A stretch of 64,000 nucleotides of DNA from Amanita rubescens (taxonomy: Eukaryota > Basidiomycota > Agaricomycetes > Agaricales > Amanitaceae): NCBI GenBank assembly GCA_015039365.1, contig WION01000217.1, forward strand, positions 1 through 64,000, written 5' to 3'. Shown piece by piece: positions 11,486 through 23,454 of the stretch (position 1 is the first letter of the stretch; every line of letters begins with the position of its first letter). A program made the translations under genes and the position numbers. The notes under the pieces are model-generated. The model worked only from the letters and a program-made list of their open reading frames with translations. It had not been told where the DNA came from and made no database searches.

Positions 11486-13285
11486 CCGCGGGGAGTCCAG
11501 TAATTAACGACTTCAATAAATGGATGAACACAGTTGATGCAGCGTCGACTGTAGGGGCTTCAAGTCTGAAGTTGCCCATCTTGCAAAATCGAATGCGATC
11601 CTGCCAATTTTCAAGTTCAACCGAATCCAACCTTGGAAGCTCATTAATATCGGGAAAATCAATACCATCTTCATCTTGTATGGGGTGATTTTCACCATCA
11701 ACTTCCATCCCACTGATTCCGCTAGTTTCGGTAGCTCCACTAACTGAGTCAGACAGGCTGCCTTGACGTTGCCTGGTGTTGCGGAGCAGAGGCTGGAGAA
11801 ATGCCATGAGAAAGGGGAAGTGGGCGCAGGGGTAGTACTCACTGTGGGTGATGGGGACCGAGTGCGACGGACGCCTAATGTCAGGGCGCTCTCAGGAGAA
11901 GGACATTCGCCTTCAATGCAGTTGATGTCGATTCCCTGGGTCCCCCAGTCATACGGAGCGAACATGTGCCATGGAAAACATGCATGAGGGTTCTGAGGGC
12001 ACGGGCCATCCGAGATGGGGCCTTTGACGTGCTCCAATCTCGGACCTGGAACCAATAATCAACAAGCGTTGGGGTTGTTGAAAACTAAATGAGACAAACC
12101 AATTAAAATGAAGAGATGGTCGTTATTCCGGTTCTCCATATCCGGATCAAACGCTTGTTCACTTAAAAATTCAAGGGTGAAAGAGGCTGGGCCGGCCAAA
12201 CCTGGTTCAAAAAGGTATTTTGCACTTTTCCCTTTCTTGTTCGGCTTCTTCTGAGCCAAGATATCCCAGGACAGACATGTAAATTGTACGCCTAGGTCGT
12301 CATCATTGAATTTGAGATTATATCTGTATTTCCCAAGCTGTTCGATCAAGGCCTGGTGGATTGGCTTCCATGGGTAGGTTTCACTGCGATTTATCATGAC
12401 AGGGAATACAAGATCGTGCATGGATAAACAATCCATGGCTTCACCGAGGGCCCGAACCTTGAAGGATACATTGGGTATAGGGTATACGGAGGGTTTCTTG
12501 ACCTTGAAGGTGGATGATACCATCAGTAATAGGTCTGATGATATAATCTTTTTAAGAACTTACGACGAAGGGCCAGAGAGCGCAGTTAAGTTGAATAGCT
12601 GAGGACGAATCTGAAATCGAAGGGGTCAAAGGAGCGGATGGGCGCTGTACGCAAGATGCTACGGCAGGGGTGAAGGGGCGCTGTGCTCGGGAACTGGTAC
12701 TGATGCTGCGGTGGCGTTCCGCAGCCCCCCTTCATTCCCGATCAGCAGTAGCTGTAGGGAGTGCATCAGAGATCCACGTTGGAAGTACGCCCGTGCCATC
12801 AGTACCTGTATATGCGAGTCTGGGGGGGGTTCAGGCTATGACAGCAGCGGGACCGGCGTTGGCGTCTGCCTCAGAAGGTGACTCTGAAGAAGCCGGGATC
12901 AGGAGCGCGTGGGTGTCGTAAGGCGTGCCGCAGACACATGGCCCAGAGCTGACACCATTGGTCTATTTTTTTGCGTGAGTGTCCAGTACTATATCACACC
13001 GAGTGCCTGGGAGACTTACCAATGAACGATAACCTCCACATTGTGTGGAGGAACACACGCCGCGCCCAGTGGAAGGGAGAAATAGAGGTATGTGTTTCCA
13101 CCAACTATGGCCACAGAGACAGAGTTCATCCACATTGGCGGCTTGCATCCGATACTCCCCAACCACAAATACAGTTTTCTTACAGAGGCAGGGAGAGTGA
13201 GTGCATCTCCCACGTTGTGGAAGAAGAGCGACGGTTTGCATAGGAGGAAGATGAGTAGGTGAGAGTTGTAGTGCGGAGGAAACAA
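11486..13285 (-). CDS. N-terminal half of the same large unknown gene
   Basis: Several minus-strand exons are visible. One at 13285-12963 carries a Cys-rich block with DELCLCGHSWW and CSSTQCGGY. A Ser/Pro-rich linker follows (12920-12560) with ALWPFV before a donor GTAAGT near 12556. An exon at about 12535-12100 contains KKPSVYPIPNVSF and ends HLFILIG. After a 54-bp intron (12046-12099) the exon 12045-11486 holds CPQNPHACFPWHMFAP, DINCIEGECPSP and an acidic tail. The linker has a stop next to a G-run, so a frameshift or an unrecognised intron is possible there. The architecture resembles multicopy Agaricomycete proteins I remember only as hypothetical. The gene is broken at 11485 by the TIR element. 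Exon limits are approximate. Confidence 0.5.
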
Positions 13286-13547
13286 AAGTGGTGCGAGGAA
13301 ACCTTTTATCTACTAGCGGTGAATGATAGCCATCGTTTCAGTTTGTGCGGTGGTGAATTAATGGTCGCCGCTTTTCCAAAGAATGATTAAAATGCTTTTC
13401 GGCAGACCCTTGCGCCGTACCTCAATAAGCCCGGGTGAGGGAGGACCTACAGGGATCTTTTCTGCTTGATATGAAGCTGCACATGCTCTTAGCTGGATTG
13501 ATGGCAGGTCAGTTTTTCAAGAACAGGCAGGTCATTTTCCTGAACCC
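13286..13547. other. Short intergenic stretch
   Basis: No gene is seen. The segment holds GGCAGGTCAG-like motifs near 13505-13545 that recall the ends of the palindromic element that follows, perhaps an older insertion of a related element. Confidence 0.3.
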
Positions 13548-13555
13548 AAATTTCT

Positions 13556-16084
13556 CACCTGACCTACCCGACAAAAACCTCTAATTAGAGATGGACAGAT
13601 GGCATCTCTCCATCTCTAGTTAGAGGCTTTATTTGGGTAACAGGCTACCTCAGATAATTGTGGACATAAAATAAATATTTCTGAATTACAAGTCCATTTT
13701 CCCACACCCAGACATATTGCCATTTCTGGAAGGTGAGGGATGTATTTGTACATGTTTTGAGATGGGAATTTGACCACAACTTAGAAACAAGGGGATGATT
13801 GCCTTATTTGGTAAGATAGAGAAATTCCAAATAAGGTAAGCAAGTTGGGATACCATATTTGGAAGGTTATGAGGTTGTTTGTATATATTTGTACATGTTT
13901 ATGACACAAACAATGGATAGGTGCTAATTTCATTGAGATATCCACTGATTTATTTTCAGGGTCAAATTTCCTAAAAAGGAAATGATGACATAATTTCAGG
14001 GTCAATCAATTGTGTAGCCTTGGTCAGTGGCTTTCTAAGTGTGGTTGTATAACAGTGTTTGGTGCTGATTTCATTGAGATATTCACTGATTGATTTTCAG
14101 GGTCAAATTTCCTAAAAAGGAAATTGATAATGTAATGTGTGCTTTAGGATCCAGTGGCGGGTTTCCTAAAATGGAAATAGTGCCCATCAGCCTTGCCATT
14201 TTGGGAGATATCTGCTCACTGTTCATGATGATGAGCACCAAGAAATTGCAATATCTCCCTTAATACTGAATATTTTTGTGGCGCTTTTTTTGGAATATAT
14301 TCCTTATATGTATATGCACCTATCCACTATGTTAGAATGTAAAAAATGTGAGTGGTTTCTGTCAGAATGCAACATGTCTTGCTCACTGTTGTCAACAGTG
14401 AGCAGCAACAAATGACAATATCTCCATCAATACTGGTTATTTCTGTGGCGCTTTTTTTGGTATGTCCCCATTAGGCACATAGAAAGGTATTTGGAATGTC
14501 AGAATGCAAATAGTATGTACCAATCATGCCACAATAAAATTGGTGTGCTCACTGTCTGCCATGATGAGCAGCCATATCTCCACCAAAACAAGATCTTCCT
14601 GTGGTGCTTTTTCTGATTTGTGGTCACACATAACAAGGATAAACATTGGGAGGGTCTCAACAGTGGATCCTTAAGCAAGATCAAGTGTTATGTCCCATTA
14701 AGTTCTTCATGACATGTCAACTTGTCAGCCACACTTTCTGTATCATGTTCAGTCTTTTATCATGAAACTTAAAGATCTTCCTGTGGCGCTTTTTCTGATT
14801 TGTGATCACACATAACAAGGATAAACATTGGGAGGGTCTCAACAGAGGATCCTTAAGCAAGATCAAGTGGTATGTCCCATTCTTCATGACATGTCAACTT
14901 GTCAGCCACACTTTCTGTATCATGTTCAGTCTTTTATCATGAAACTTAAAACTACAGATTAATCAGCAGGGCAATCTGCTTCCAGACACCCTGAGTGACA
15001 CTGTATTATCATAAGAAATCAAAATCCAAAAAAGTGCCACAGGAAGATTTGTTTTGGTGGAGATATGGCTGCTCATCATGGCAGACAGTGAGCACACCAA
15101 TTTTATTGTGGCATGATTGGTACATACTATTTGCATTCTGACATTCCAAATACCTTCCTATGTGCCTAATGGGGACATACCAAAAAAAGCGCCACAGAAA
15201 TAACCAGTATTGATGGAGATATTGTCATTTGTTGCTGCTCACTGTTGACAACAGTGAGCAAGACATGTTGCATTCTGACAGAAACCACTCACATTTTTTA
15301 CATTCTAACATAGTGGATAGGTGCATATACATATAAGGAATATATTCCAAAAAAAGCGCCACAAAAATATTCAGTATTAAGGGAGATATTGCAATTTCTT
15401 GGTGCTCATCATCATGAACAGTGAGCAGATATCTCCCAAAATGGCAAGGCTGATGGGCACTATTTCCATTTTAGAAAACCCGCCACTGGATCCTAAAGCA
15501 CACATTACATTATCAATTTCCTTTTTAGGAAATTTGACCCTGAAAATCAATCAGTGAATATCTCAATGAAATCAGCACCAAACACTGTTATACAACCACA
15601 CTTAGAAAGCCACTGACCAAGGCTACACAATTGATTGACCCTGAAATTATGTCATCATTTCCTTTTTAGGAAATTTGACCCTGAAAATAAATCAGTGGAT
15701 ATCTCAATGAAATTAGCACCTATCCATTGTTTGTGTCATAAACATGTACAAATATATACAAACAACCTCATAACCTTCCAAATATGGTATCCCAACTTGC
15801 TTACCTTATTTGGAATTTCTCTATCTTACCAAATAAGGCAATCATCCCCTTGTTTCTAAGTTGTGGTCAAATTCCCATCTCAAAACATGTACAAATACAT
15901 CCCTCACCTTCCAGAAATGGCAATATGTCTGGGTGTGGGAAAATGGACTTGTAATTCAGAAATATTTATTTTATGTCCACAATTATCTGAGGTAGCCTGT
16001 TACCCAAATAAAGCCTCTAACTAGAGATGGAGAGATGCCATCTGTCCATCTCTAATTAGAGGTTTTTGTCGGGTAGGTCAGGTG
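13556..16084. mobile_element. Palindromic (foldback-like) element with about 1.06 kb inverted arms and 8-bp target duplication
   Basis: The left arm 13556-14620 and right arm about 15022-16084 are near-identical inverted copies; even a 74-codon frame is the same in both (13781-14005 minus and 15635-15859 plus). The ends read CACCTGACCTACCCGAC and its complement, and AAATTTCT is directly duplicated at 13548-13555 and 16085-16092. The 400-bp loop contains a roughly 180-bp direct duplication (14591-14769 and 14770-14950) starting AGATCTTCCTGTGG. The 8-bp duplication and CA...TG ends fit a non-autonomous hAT relative. The arms also carry CCATCTCTAATTAGAGG palindromes near the tips. No transposase is present. 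Confidence 0.9.
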
Positions 16085-16092
16085 AAATTTCT

Positions 16093-16273
16093 AATGATTT
16101 GTGGGTTGCTCTACACGTCGTCTAGATACAGGGCGCTGAATTATCCCCAACTGAACCTTCCCCAGGTTCTTCACAAGACGACTCTCATTGGGGCGACAGA
16201 AAGTTTTCACTTTTCTCTCTATGGATCTTGTTACAATGGGTCCCAGTGATGAGACCGACATTCCGCTGACCGG
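16093..16273 (+). other. Short possible coding stretch interrupted by a solo LTR
   Basis: A plus-strand frame from ATG 16219 reads MDLVTMGPSDETDIPLT up to the LTR. If the LTR and one CCGG copy are removed the frame continues GESTSIYYLSLGQ to a stop near 16722. The LTGES tetrad region recalls the actuator loop of P-type ATPases, but nothing else supports that family. I record it as a weak, probably fortuitous hint. Confidence 0.15.
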
Positions 16274-16670
16274 TGAAACGATCAGAAGAAGGCCGATGCG
16301 GAAGTGCGTTCGGCCAAAGGGGCTTCGGAGGTCAGTCCTGGGGGTGCCTCGGAGGCAGAGAGGGTGCCAAATGCGAAGGTGAACGAGTGGAAGGTGTCCG
16401 AAGCACTGAGGAACGAAGGGAACGAAAGGAATCGAACTCGGAGCAGTAATGGGGTGATAATTCGCTAAGTACAACTACCTACACAATGGTATATATACTA
16501 CGGAGGCACGAGGTGACCATGTGACAATTCCTGCACCGAGTCCAAGGCCTGTGCATGCGTCCGAACACAAATGATCATCCTCCGGGGTCGAGCATAGGCT
16601 TGGAGTGCTTCGGGGAGCTTCGGAAGGATTCGGAGATCGGTTCCAACGTAGCCGGAATTGGCTCGTTACA
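16274..16670 (+). mobile_element. 397-bp solo LTR, copy 1, target duplication CCGG
   Basis: The segment begins TGAAACGATC and ends GCTCGTTACA. It is flanked by CCGG at 16270-16273 and 16671-16674. A second copy of the same length lies at 53357-53753 with a different 4-bp duplication, which fixes the borders independently. TGWAACGA is the short terminal inverted repeat. A TATA-like TATATATACTACGG occurs near 16489. Confidence 0.88.
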
Positions 16671-16674
16671 CCGG

Positions 16675-17475
16675 AGAATCGACTTCTATCTACTATCTAT
16701 CCCTAGGCCAACTGGCTCTTTAATACTACCGACGCTGTACACACAGTGTTCGCTCTACACCTACACAACATCCCTCCACCTCAACATTGATGATGTCATT
16801 TATGCGACATGCCCACCTCTCACTCATACGCCGTAACCTTCCAGGCGCATCCACTGTCCCCCGTCAACTACTATGCGTTTCATGGCTATCACAGACGGGC
16901 TTACTTGACGCAGCTTAGTTCCTCGCTCAAAGCCGGTACAGGCACATCGACACACGCATCCCGATGAATCACCTGGTGACAGCACACCTGCAGACCGCCT
17001 ATAGTCACAAGAACGCCCCGCCCTTCATTCTTACATTCTTACATCCCAAAAAGAAACAACGCTAAAAGCCCAGTCCCGACACGACGGTATTACTACCTGC
17101 CTGTTTAGGAACGGCATCATCACGTTGGCTCATTCCAGCCTCATGCGGCCGCTCGCTATTGCTATTACTAGACACATTCTGTCAAAAGACTAACCCCCTA
17201 CTCCCGTTTCACCTCGCGTTTCACTGCTAGGTTGTTTCTCTCACACCCAGAGTCTGACGATCTTGCTGCGGCGTTTTCCGCTTAGACCACAGTCGGATTT
17301 CATTCTCGTGCAACTGGCTGTTGCGTGTGGCTGTAGGCTTTCAGGTTGATGTTGAGCATGTCGCTGTCCTACTGTTCTAGTACAAAACTTGCGATATTGA
17401 CACACGCCATCACCCACGGCCCAAAGGGCCAAGCTATGATATACCATAACTAACCCTGATACCATCGCTCGCTCC
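16675..17475. other. No recognisable gene
   Basis: Unique-looking sequence of mixed composition between the LTR and the unknown frame downstream. I see no open frame with a recognisable motif, no repeat array and no structured RNA. Confidence 0.4.
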
Positions 17476-17950
17476 TTAGCCATAACCACCGTCATCATGG
17501 CCGCCTCCATCGCTGCCACTCGTTCTTTTCTTCAACTTATCCACTCGTGCAACCGCCATCTTCCCCGCCTCTTTCCCAGATAGTGATCCTGCTTTGCCCG
17601 GAAACTGCGAGCCCTTGCCCAGCTGCTGATATGAGCCTACATCACCGATATGAACGCGGGCATTTAGCGCCCACCGGTAGGTTGCATATTCCACTTGACA
17701 AGTAGCATGATGATGTTCATTATGAGATATCTGCAACATCTGCGTTCGCACAGCACCTAAACTCGACACCTCAAGCTCTGGCGACGGATATGTATCTGCA
17801 TATACCCTCTTCTGAAAGTATTCTTACCTACAAGCAGGCCATCCTCGCGTACCGGCACACTGGAGGTGCTCTCAGGCTGTCGGATGATGATGAAAAGGTA
17901 CAAATTACGCTCGAGCTCACCGTCGTCGTCGGTACCCACGCTTGTCGGTT
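17476..17950 (-). CDS. Hypothetical protein fragment
   Basis: Minus-strand frames read VGTDDDGELERNLYLF, then after a possible short intron VYADTYPSPELEVSSL and continue through CQVEYATYRWALNARVHIG to a basic Lys/Arg and Gly/Ser-rich tail. The even amino acid use suggests real coding sequence, about 150 residues in all. I do not recognise the family and neither a clear start nor a clear end is visible, so it may be one or two exons of a longer or broken gene. Confidence 0.3.
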
Positions 17951-18824
17951 CGCCCTTGCCTCACTGTCTACCCGTTAACCCGTTACCCATCAAGCCAATC
18001 ATGCCCTCACCCACACCCTCATTCACTTCCCCTCGTTTGTCGCTTCATTTGCAAAGCCCCCTGCATCACCATCAACAGCAACGTTCTTACATCCCTTACC
18101 ATCGCTGTATTTCCCGGTAGCTATTCCACATTTCTATTTGGATTAGTATGGGTCATGGGTCGTGTTATTGCAAAAAATGAACGCTTTATATTCTATTTTT
18201 AATTGGTGTGGGCAAAACCGTGGTCGTTCATCACGCCCATCGAAGAACACAGCCTTAGGCCCCAGCAGTCGTACCAACGGAGGCTTTAATGGGCACGCTC
18301 GTACCGAGCGCAGCGTTTGCCAGTTTTCTTGGACGGGCGGTTTGTGACAAAATCACGTCACACCCTTCGGCCACGTCACAACCCTTTGCCACGTCGTTGC
18401 ATTCCGAACCCTAGGCCACCCAGCAGAGCAGATGGATAGGCTTATTTTGCTGCTTCAGGGATCAAAAGGTGAGCATAACTGGCCCGGGTTCTTCACAGTG
18501 CAAGCTGGTTTATCCTCCGTCCCCTTTTGCGGATCGTTTGGGGCCCTGCGCATTCCGTTGGGCGGGTGGGGTGGGGTGCAATGGGCACGAACCTGCGACT
18601 GTCGCCCTCTCCCTCCCCCCTACGAGGTGCTGCCCTCCATTCAGTCGGTATCTGGGCCAAATCAATGGGATGGCCCGTTGACCATCCCCCCATGATAGGA
18701 AATCGCTGATGCCTTTGTACAACAGGGCCCGTCATACATACAAACCTGGAGGGATCCTGCTATATTGAAACCGGCATCTCCATCCGCGAATCTTTGAAGG
18801 AACGCCTGCTTTTAGAGGAGCTCT
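17951..18824. other. Intergenic or 5' region of the TET/JBP-like pseudogene
   Basis: There is no certain gene. A short frame at 18432 (MDRLILLLQGSK) is followed by a GTGAGC donor-like site and may be an upstream exon. The stretch 18330-18420 contains a repeated CACGTCACA/CCACGTC motif of unknown meaning. Confidence 0.25.
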
Positions 18825-20322
18825 TTGACGGAGCGCTTACGGATTACGAGGGCTCAGAGGCAGGTGATGGGGTCAGCAGCGATGCAGCGTCAACCGAAGA
18901 CCGGCCCATGGCGCACCCCCCCCCCTTTGCAGCAAGGCGCAGCAATGGACTGCCCAGCTTCAACAGCCAGCAGCGCATCCCAAGAAGGCCATCAGGCTGC
19001 GGCGGGCGGCCCTGTCCCCAACGCATCCTCGTCACAATGGAAAAAAGGGAGGCCGATGTCCGCCCATTGTCGCAAAAAAAAACGGGAGTACTCGCATCGC
19101 AAGCAGGCCGCCAACCGTGCCAGGAAACAGGCAGAAAAGGGCCTCGATCTTAAAGAGGTGGCCGTGAAGCGCCGAAGGGGGGCAGCCAGGCAGGTGATCC
19201 AGGTTGAATTCAGCCTTCTCAACGACGCCCCTGTCTCCGCACCAGGCTACGTTGGGATAAGAATGGGCGATATGCCGAAGGAAGAGATCACGTTGGGGAA
19301 ACTGATAGAGAGCGGGGCAACGCATTTTACATGGGATGGAAGGTGGGTCCCCCTTAAAGCCGCGCTCCGAAAAAGGGCTGACCATGGCCCGGCAGGCAGA
19401 CGTACCCGTTGCTTGATACCGAGGGCTATGTTTTGGGCCTGCTGCTAGGGTGGCCAAGGGAGGGCTGGGACAGGACCCATGATGCAGCATTTGGGTTGCT
19501 CAAAAAAGAGTCTGTGTACTTTAACGCCAGGCGCCGCCCTAAGCATCGAAGAGGTGCCTTCCCATCCATAGCCCATGGCATATCGTATGGTGGAGGGCAG
19601 GAGGTGAGATTCTCTAGGTTGCCTGGCAGCGCCTAATCACAGATATAGGAGCCACGGCATCTACGGCATTCGCAACGAACAGAGGCCGCCCTAGAAAGGC
19701 TTTTGGCAGAGGGCCCAATTCAACAGATATGCAACTATGCTAGCAGTAGGCAGCTGCTGCCCCTTTGTTGGCCCTGCCTGAGCTAACCCTGCATCAGATG
19801 GCTTCAAGGCCTACAGCAAAAGGAACCATGACCATGTTAACCACATGGTTGAGGAGCTCAAGAGAAAAAACCCAGGCCTCAGGCGTCCATACGACCGCAA
19901 TGTTGGGGTGTACCCCTGTAGATCCTTCAACCTGGGTGAGCAAACCGTATCGTACTACCGATACAATGAACCTTGCCCAATCATGGTGCACCATCACCCC
20001 CCTTGGGAACTTTGATGCCAAGGAAGGGGGCCAACTGGTTCTATGGAACCTTGGGCTGGTTGTCGATTTTCCTGCAGGCTCAACCATCCTTATACTGTCG
20101 GCGTTGATCATTCATTCAAATGCAAGCATAGGGCCCCATGAAACCAGATACTCCATTGTTCAGTATGCAGCTGGGGGCCTCTCCAGATGGGTTGAGAACG
20201 GGTTTATGTCAAATGAGGATTGGGAGAGAGGGGCCAACGCGACTCAGATGAAGGCTGAGAAAGGGGAAAGATGGGGCAGAGCTATTCACATGTTTTCTAA
20301 GCTGCCAGATCTTACAGCATAG
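18825..20322 (+). pseudogene. TET/JBP-like 2-oxoglutarate/Fe(II) oxygenase, decayed
   Basis: The first exon (about 18825-19342) carries the basic segment RKQAEKGLDLKEVAVKRR followed by ATHFTWDGR that I recall from fungal TET/JBP-like proteins. Introns 19343-19395 and 19604-19648 have good GT-AG borders and restore TYPLLDTEGYVLGLL, then GISYGGGQ and ALERLLAEGPIQQIC. After that come a stop and frameshifts. The oxygenase core survives in pieces: SFNLGEQTVSYY in one frame, then TDTMNLAQSWCTITPLG, GGQLVLWNL, HSN and RYSIVQYAAGGLSRWVENG in another. The frame change falls on the HxD iron site, where the histidine is missing. Family members oxidise 5-methylcytosine; this copy should be inactive. Confidence 0.75.
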
Positions 20323-20844
20323 CCCTGTCCCTCATCTCACAGCTGCCGGTGTATCAAAGTTACAACAGGATTAGAATTGTGTTCTGATGAACCTGTTGAT
20401 GCCCACGCCATAAAAACACTGGATGTTGATGGTCAAGGGAGGAGGCCAAACCAGTGAAGCAGCAATTGGGATGGGTTATGGCCAGGCATCATAGGGGTGG
20501 TTGATGATGTCGGCTATAACGTCTAGTAGATTTACGAACGTAATATGCCCTTAGTTTATGTCCCCTCTTGACACTTGTACAGTATGCTGTTGCCAATCCA
20601 GTGTGCATGTGCCATCAAAACATTCTGTTTTAATATTCCTGAAATTGGAAAAATGTCAACTCGCCATGAATGCTGAAATCGTTTGGGACAGACAATTGGC
20701 AACTTGATTCAAGAATTACATTAACCGAAGTGCAACAATTCTGGTTCAATATATTGTCGCCAATGTCAGCGTGAGTAACATCTCTTCGAATTTCTTAACC
20801 AGTGACTGGACACTCTGGTTCCCCGTTGACCGGTTCCTTCCGAT
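20323..20844. other. No recognisable gene
   Basis: Region downstream of the oxygenase pseudogene. No open frame with a recognisable motif and no repeat was seen. Confidence 0.35.
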
Positions 20845-21012
20845 GTGAATGGTCGAAAGCAGGATGCGATGCTCTCATCCCGCGAATTCAAAACGCGAGA
20901 GAATAAACTTCATGTCCTCGTCAACAACTCCGGTATCACGTGGGGAGGACCCTCCGACGATTTCCCCGAGGAGAAAGGATGGGACAATGTCTTTATTGTT
21001 CAGGTTCTAACG
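20845..21012 (+). pseudogene. Short-chain dehydrogenase/reductase fragment
   Basis: A single frame reads DVNGRKQDAMLSSREF, then KLHVLVNNSGITWGG and FPEEKGWDNVFIVQV before a stop. NNSG in this setting is the SDR structural motif (usually NNAG) after the fourth beta strand, and GITWGG...W..V is typical of it. The Rossmann glycine motif upstream and the YxxxK catalytic pair downstream are missing, so this is one isolated exon-sized remnant. CTTAGTGCGTGACTAAG-like short repeats follow at 21018-21065. Confidence 0.6.
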
Positions 21013-21785
21013 AGTGATACTTAGTGCGTGACTAAGTCTACTTAGTGACGTGACTAAGTCAATGACGCAACTGGACGATATCCGACGCCAGCTTCCAAAT
21101 CCGTCGTAAGCGGCCACCGCATGGTCATTCAACGCGCCCAGCGTCTGCACTCTTAGCTTCTCCCTCGTTATTTTCTCCCCTTCGTGTAACGCTGAATCAA
21201 AATAAAGACGTCAACAACAATGATATCCCCATGATAATAGATCCCCAGTCAGGGTGCACATGCTCCTTCAACATCTGTTGCAACAGCGACGAACCACACC
21301 CAGGCCAGTCTTCCAAAGACGGCAAATCTTCCCTCAGCAGAGTCAGCACCCCACTGGCATACAAGCGGCTACTAGCATGAACCCTCCGTACGTCCATCTA
21401 ACTCCTTTCACACATTTTACTACAATAAATGAAACAGGGCTAGGCAAATCATGTATGCACCAGCTGCCATACCCCATTGTACTGGCTGCTTTAGCTAACA
21501 GGGCTCGGATTGATCAACGCCGTGGCACCGAGCTTGTCAACCATTCAGCCGCTATACCAGGCCCTGGTACTGCATCGGTTCCGCTTTTCTAGATCGATCT
21601 TTACTACTTGCTATCCCGAGTCAGTTCCTACAGATTCCTGGATCCAAACACGCAGACAACAGCGCCGTTATGTATGCAAGCCATCCCATCCACCCTGTCA
21701 AAACCACAGCTACCACCCCTGCTACGCAATCCATGGCCACTCACCCATGCCCCAAGGGTACGGGTTTTAGAGCATACCGTAATGT
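21013..21785. other. No assignable gene
   Basis: Contains a plus-strand frame of about 110 codons from 21254 with Gln/Pro-rich sequence. It matches nothing I recognise and the composition is not convincing as coding. Confidence 0.3.
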
Positions 21786-22562
21786 TTAGCATGTATACCA
21801 TGGATCAGGTGGCCGTGGTACCTCCTTAAACGCTTCAAACCTTTTCAATGCCTCAAGTTCAGCCTCACAGGCCCTTATCCACTCGTTTCGATCCTCCGTG
21901 ACATTCTTGTCCGTCACGTTTGTGACTTGTGTCACATTAGCTGTGCTCGACCTCGCTACCTCCTCCTCCTCCTCCTGCCATACCAGTCCTCTCAGACGTG
22001 TTTTGACCAGCGCGGCTCCCATGGACATCACAAAGTACCTATCGTCGTCGTCGCGGACTGGCACCCCTCGATGTCTCGCCAAACGACAAGGCTCATCGGA
22101 TTGGGTAGGTGCAGCCGGATAAGAGTCTGCAGGGGGAGTGGTGGATGTTTTATGGTAGGTCGCAGCTGTTTCTGGGGTTATCGAGGTTGCTGAATCCGAT
22201 GCTGACGCCCGCGTAGCGTGAAATTCGATTGCGGATCGGCTAGAACACTTTGAAGTGTTTTCTCTCCTAGAAGATGAGCTGGCATCATGGCCAGTGTTAC
22301 CTATGCCTTCAGGACGTTCAGGCGGTCCATTAGGATCGTCTCCGTCGTCGTCCTCATTGCTTGTCATTTCCAGAGGGTCTTGAAAGTCAACAGATGGGTC
22401 TGGGTCAGATTCTGCTGTTTCAGCTTCGTTTTTGCTAACTTCTGCTTCAATTGTGACTCGGTTAGGTTCTACCAGTTTGCCCTCGTCGAAATGAACATCC
22501 TGAGACTCGACAGGGCACCCACTCGGTTGATGAACGAGGATACAGGCCTTCTTATGGTCCAA
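21786..22562 (-). pseudogene. Ty1/copia pol fragment (integrase-RT linker and RT start)
   Basis: The frame opens KKACILVHQPSGCPVESQDV, followed by HFDEG, the segment that ends copia integrase modules. A long acidic Ser/Thr/Pro linker comes next, then RHRGVPVRDDDDRYFV and finally NEWIRACEAELEAL...VPRP, the first block of copia reverse transcriptase. Both ends are cut: upstream by a GGGTACGGGT-rich inverted repeat at 22570-22680, and downstream before the catalytic RT motifs. It is a dead remnant, unrelated by sequence to the gag at 2998. Confidence 0.75.
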
Positions 22563-23454
22563 TCACGCAGTGGCGGGTACGGGTTTGCTAGGCTACGGGT
22601 AATGGGTACATTGCGGGTAGGCACAGCTATACCCAGACCCGTACCCGCAGGACCCTTACCCGCATACCCGGCGGGTTTCCTGCACCCCCATCCATCGCTA
22701 CTCCTGGAGTATGGACCCCCAACATCCGACGAGTCGACAGCAGGCTTACCGTTTAATGACTACATGGTACCTCAACTGCACCTTCGTCACCTCCGCTACA
22801 CGTTCGGGGATATCAGCTGAGCCTACAAAACCGCCTGCAACAGTAGCTGAAACACCGGGCTCTTCAACGGGTCTGGGCGTCAAGCTTAAGCCCAAGCCAT
22901 GCCCCATGGCTGTTCCATTCACTACGGACATGCCGGCTCCACCCGAAGAATTGCCGCATGAACAGGAATCAACAGGCAACAAGGAGAACGCCCCACCCGC
23001 AGTAGCTGAACACATTCCAAAAGGGAAAAAAGGGAAGCAGGACCCAAAGGACACAGTCATCGCAAACGATACAAACGTTATTTGTCACCCTTCGCTGACA
23101 GGTTCTCTCAACCGGAAACCATGGGAAGCAGGGGGAGGCCAAGGGGAAGAGGGGGGATGCGGGGGACGCAAGGAGCGGCTAGCGACGAATTCTTGTAATC
23201 TGAGCAATAACGGCTCTTGTAGCACCCGCTAGACTGATTCCCTCTACTAATTATGACGGATATTAGGTAAGGATACAAATGGGAGAGCTTAGACGTAGCG
23301 GAAGCAAACGAGTGAGGTGCTAGCGGGTATTGTACGAGTAGACCATATACGTAGACTATATACTATGTGCGCACCCACCGCCTCCTCCTAGGTCTTGTAT
23401 CTGTTTTCAATTCAGTTTGTGAGGTAGGGAATTCGTAATAACAAATACCTTGTG
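22563..23454. other. GGGTACGGGT inverted repeat and Pro-rich frame, no firm gene
   Basis: At 22570-22680 the G-rich GGGTACGGGT and C-rich ACCCGTACCCGC strings form a small inverted repeat, likely a MITE. The plus strand 22711-23232 is open and encodes a Pro/Lys-rich low-complexity product of about 170 residues without a recognised domain. The 23233-23454 part shows no gene. Confidence 0.35.

Noticed and set aside
16219..16722. P-type ATPase fragment based on LTGES across the LTR site
   Set aside because: Only one short string fits; no DKTG, no transmembrane helices and no other ATPase motif occur nearby.
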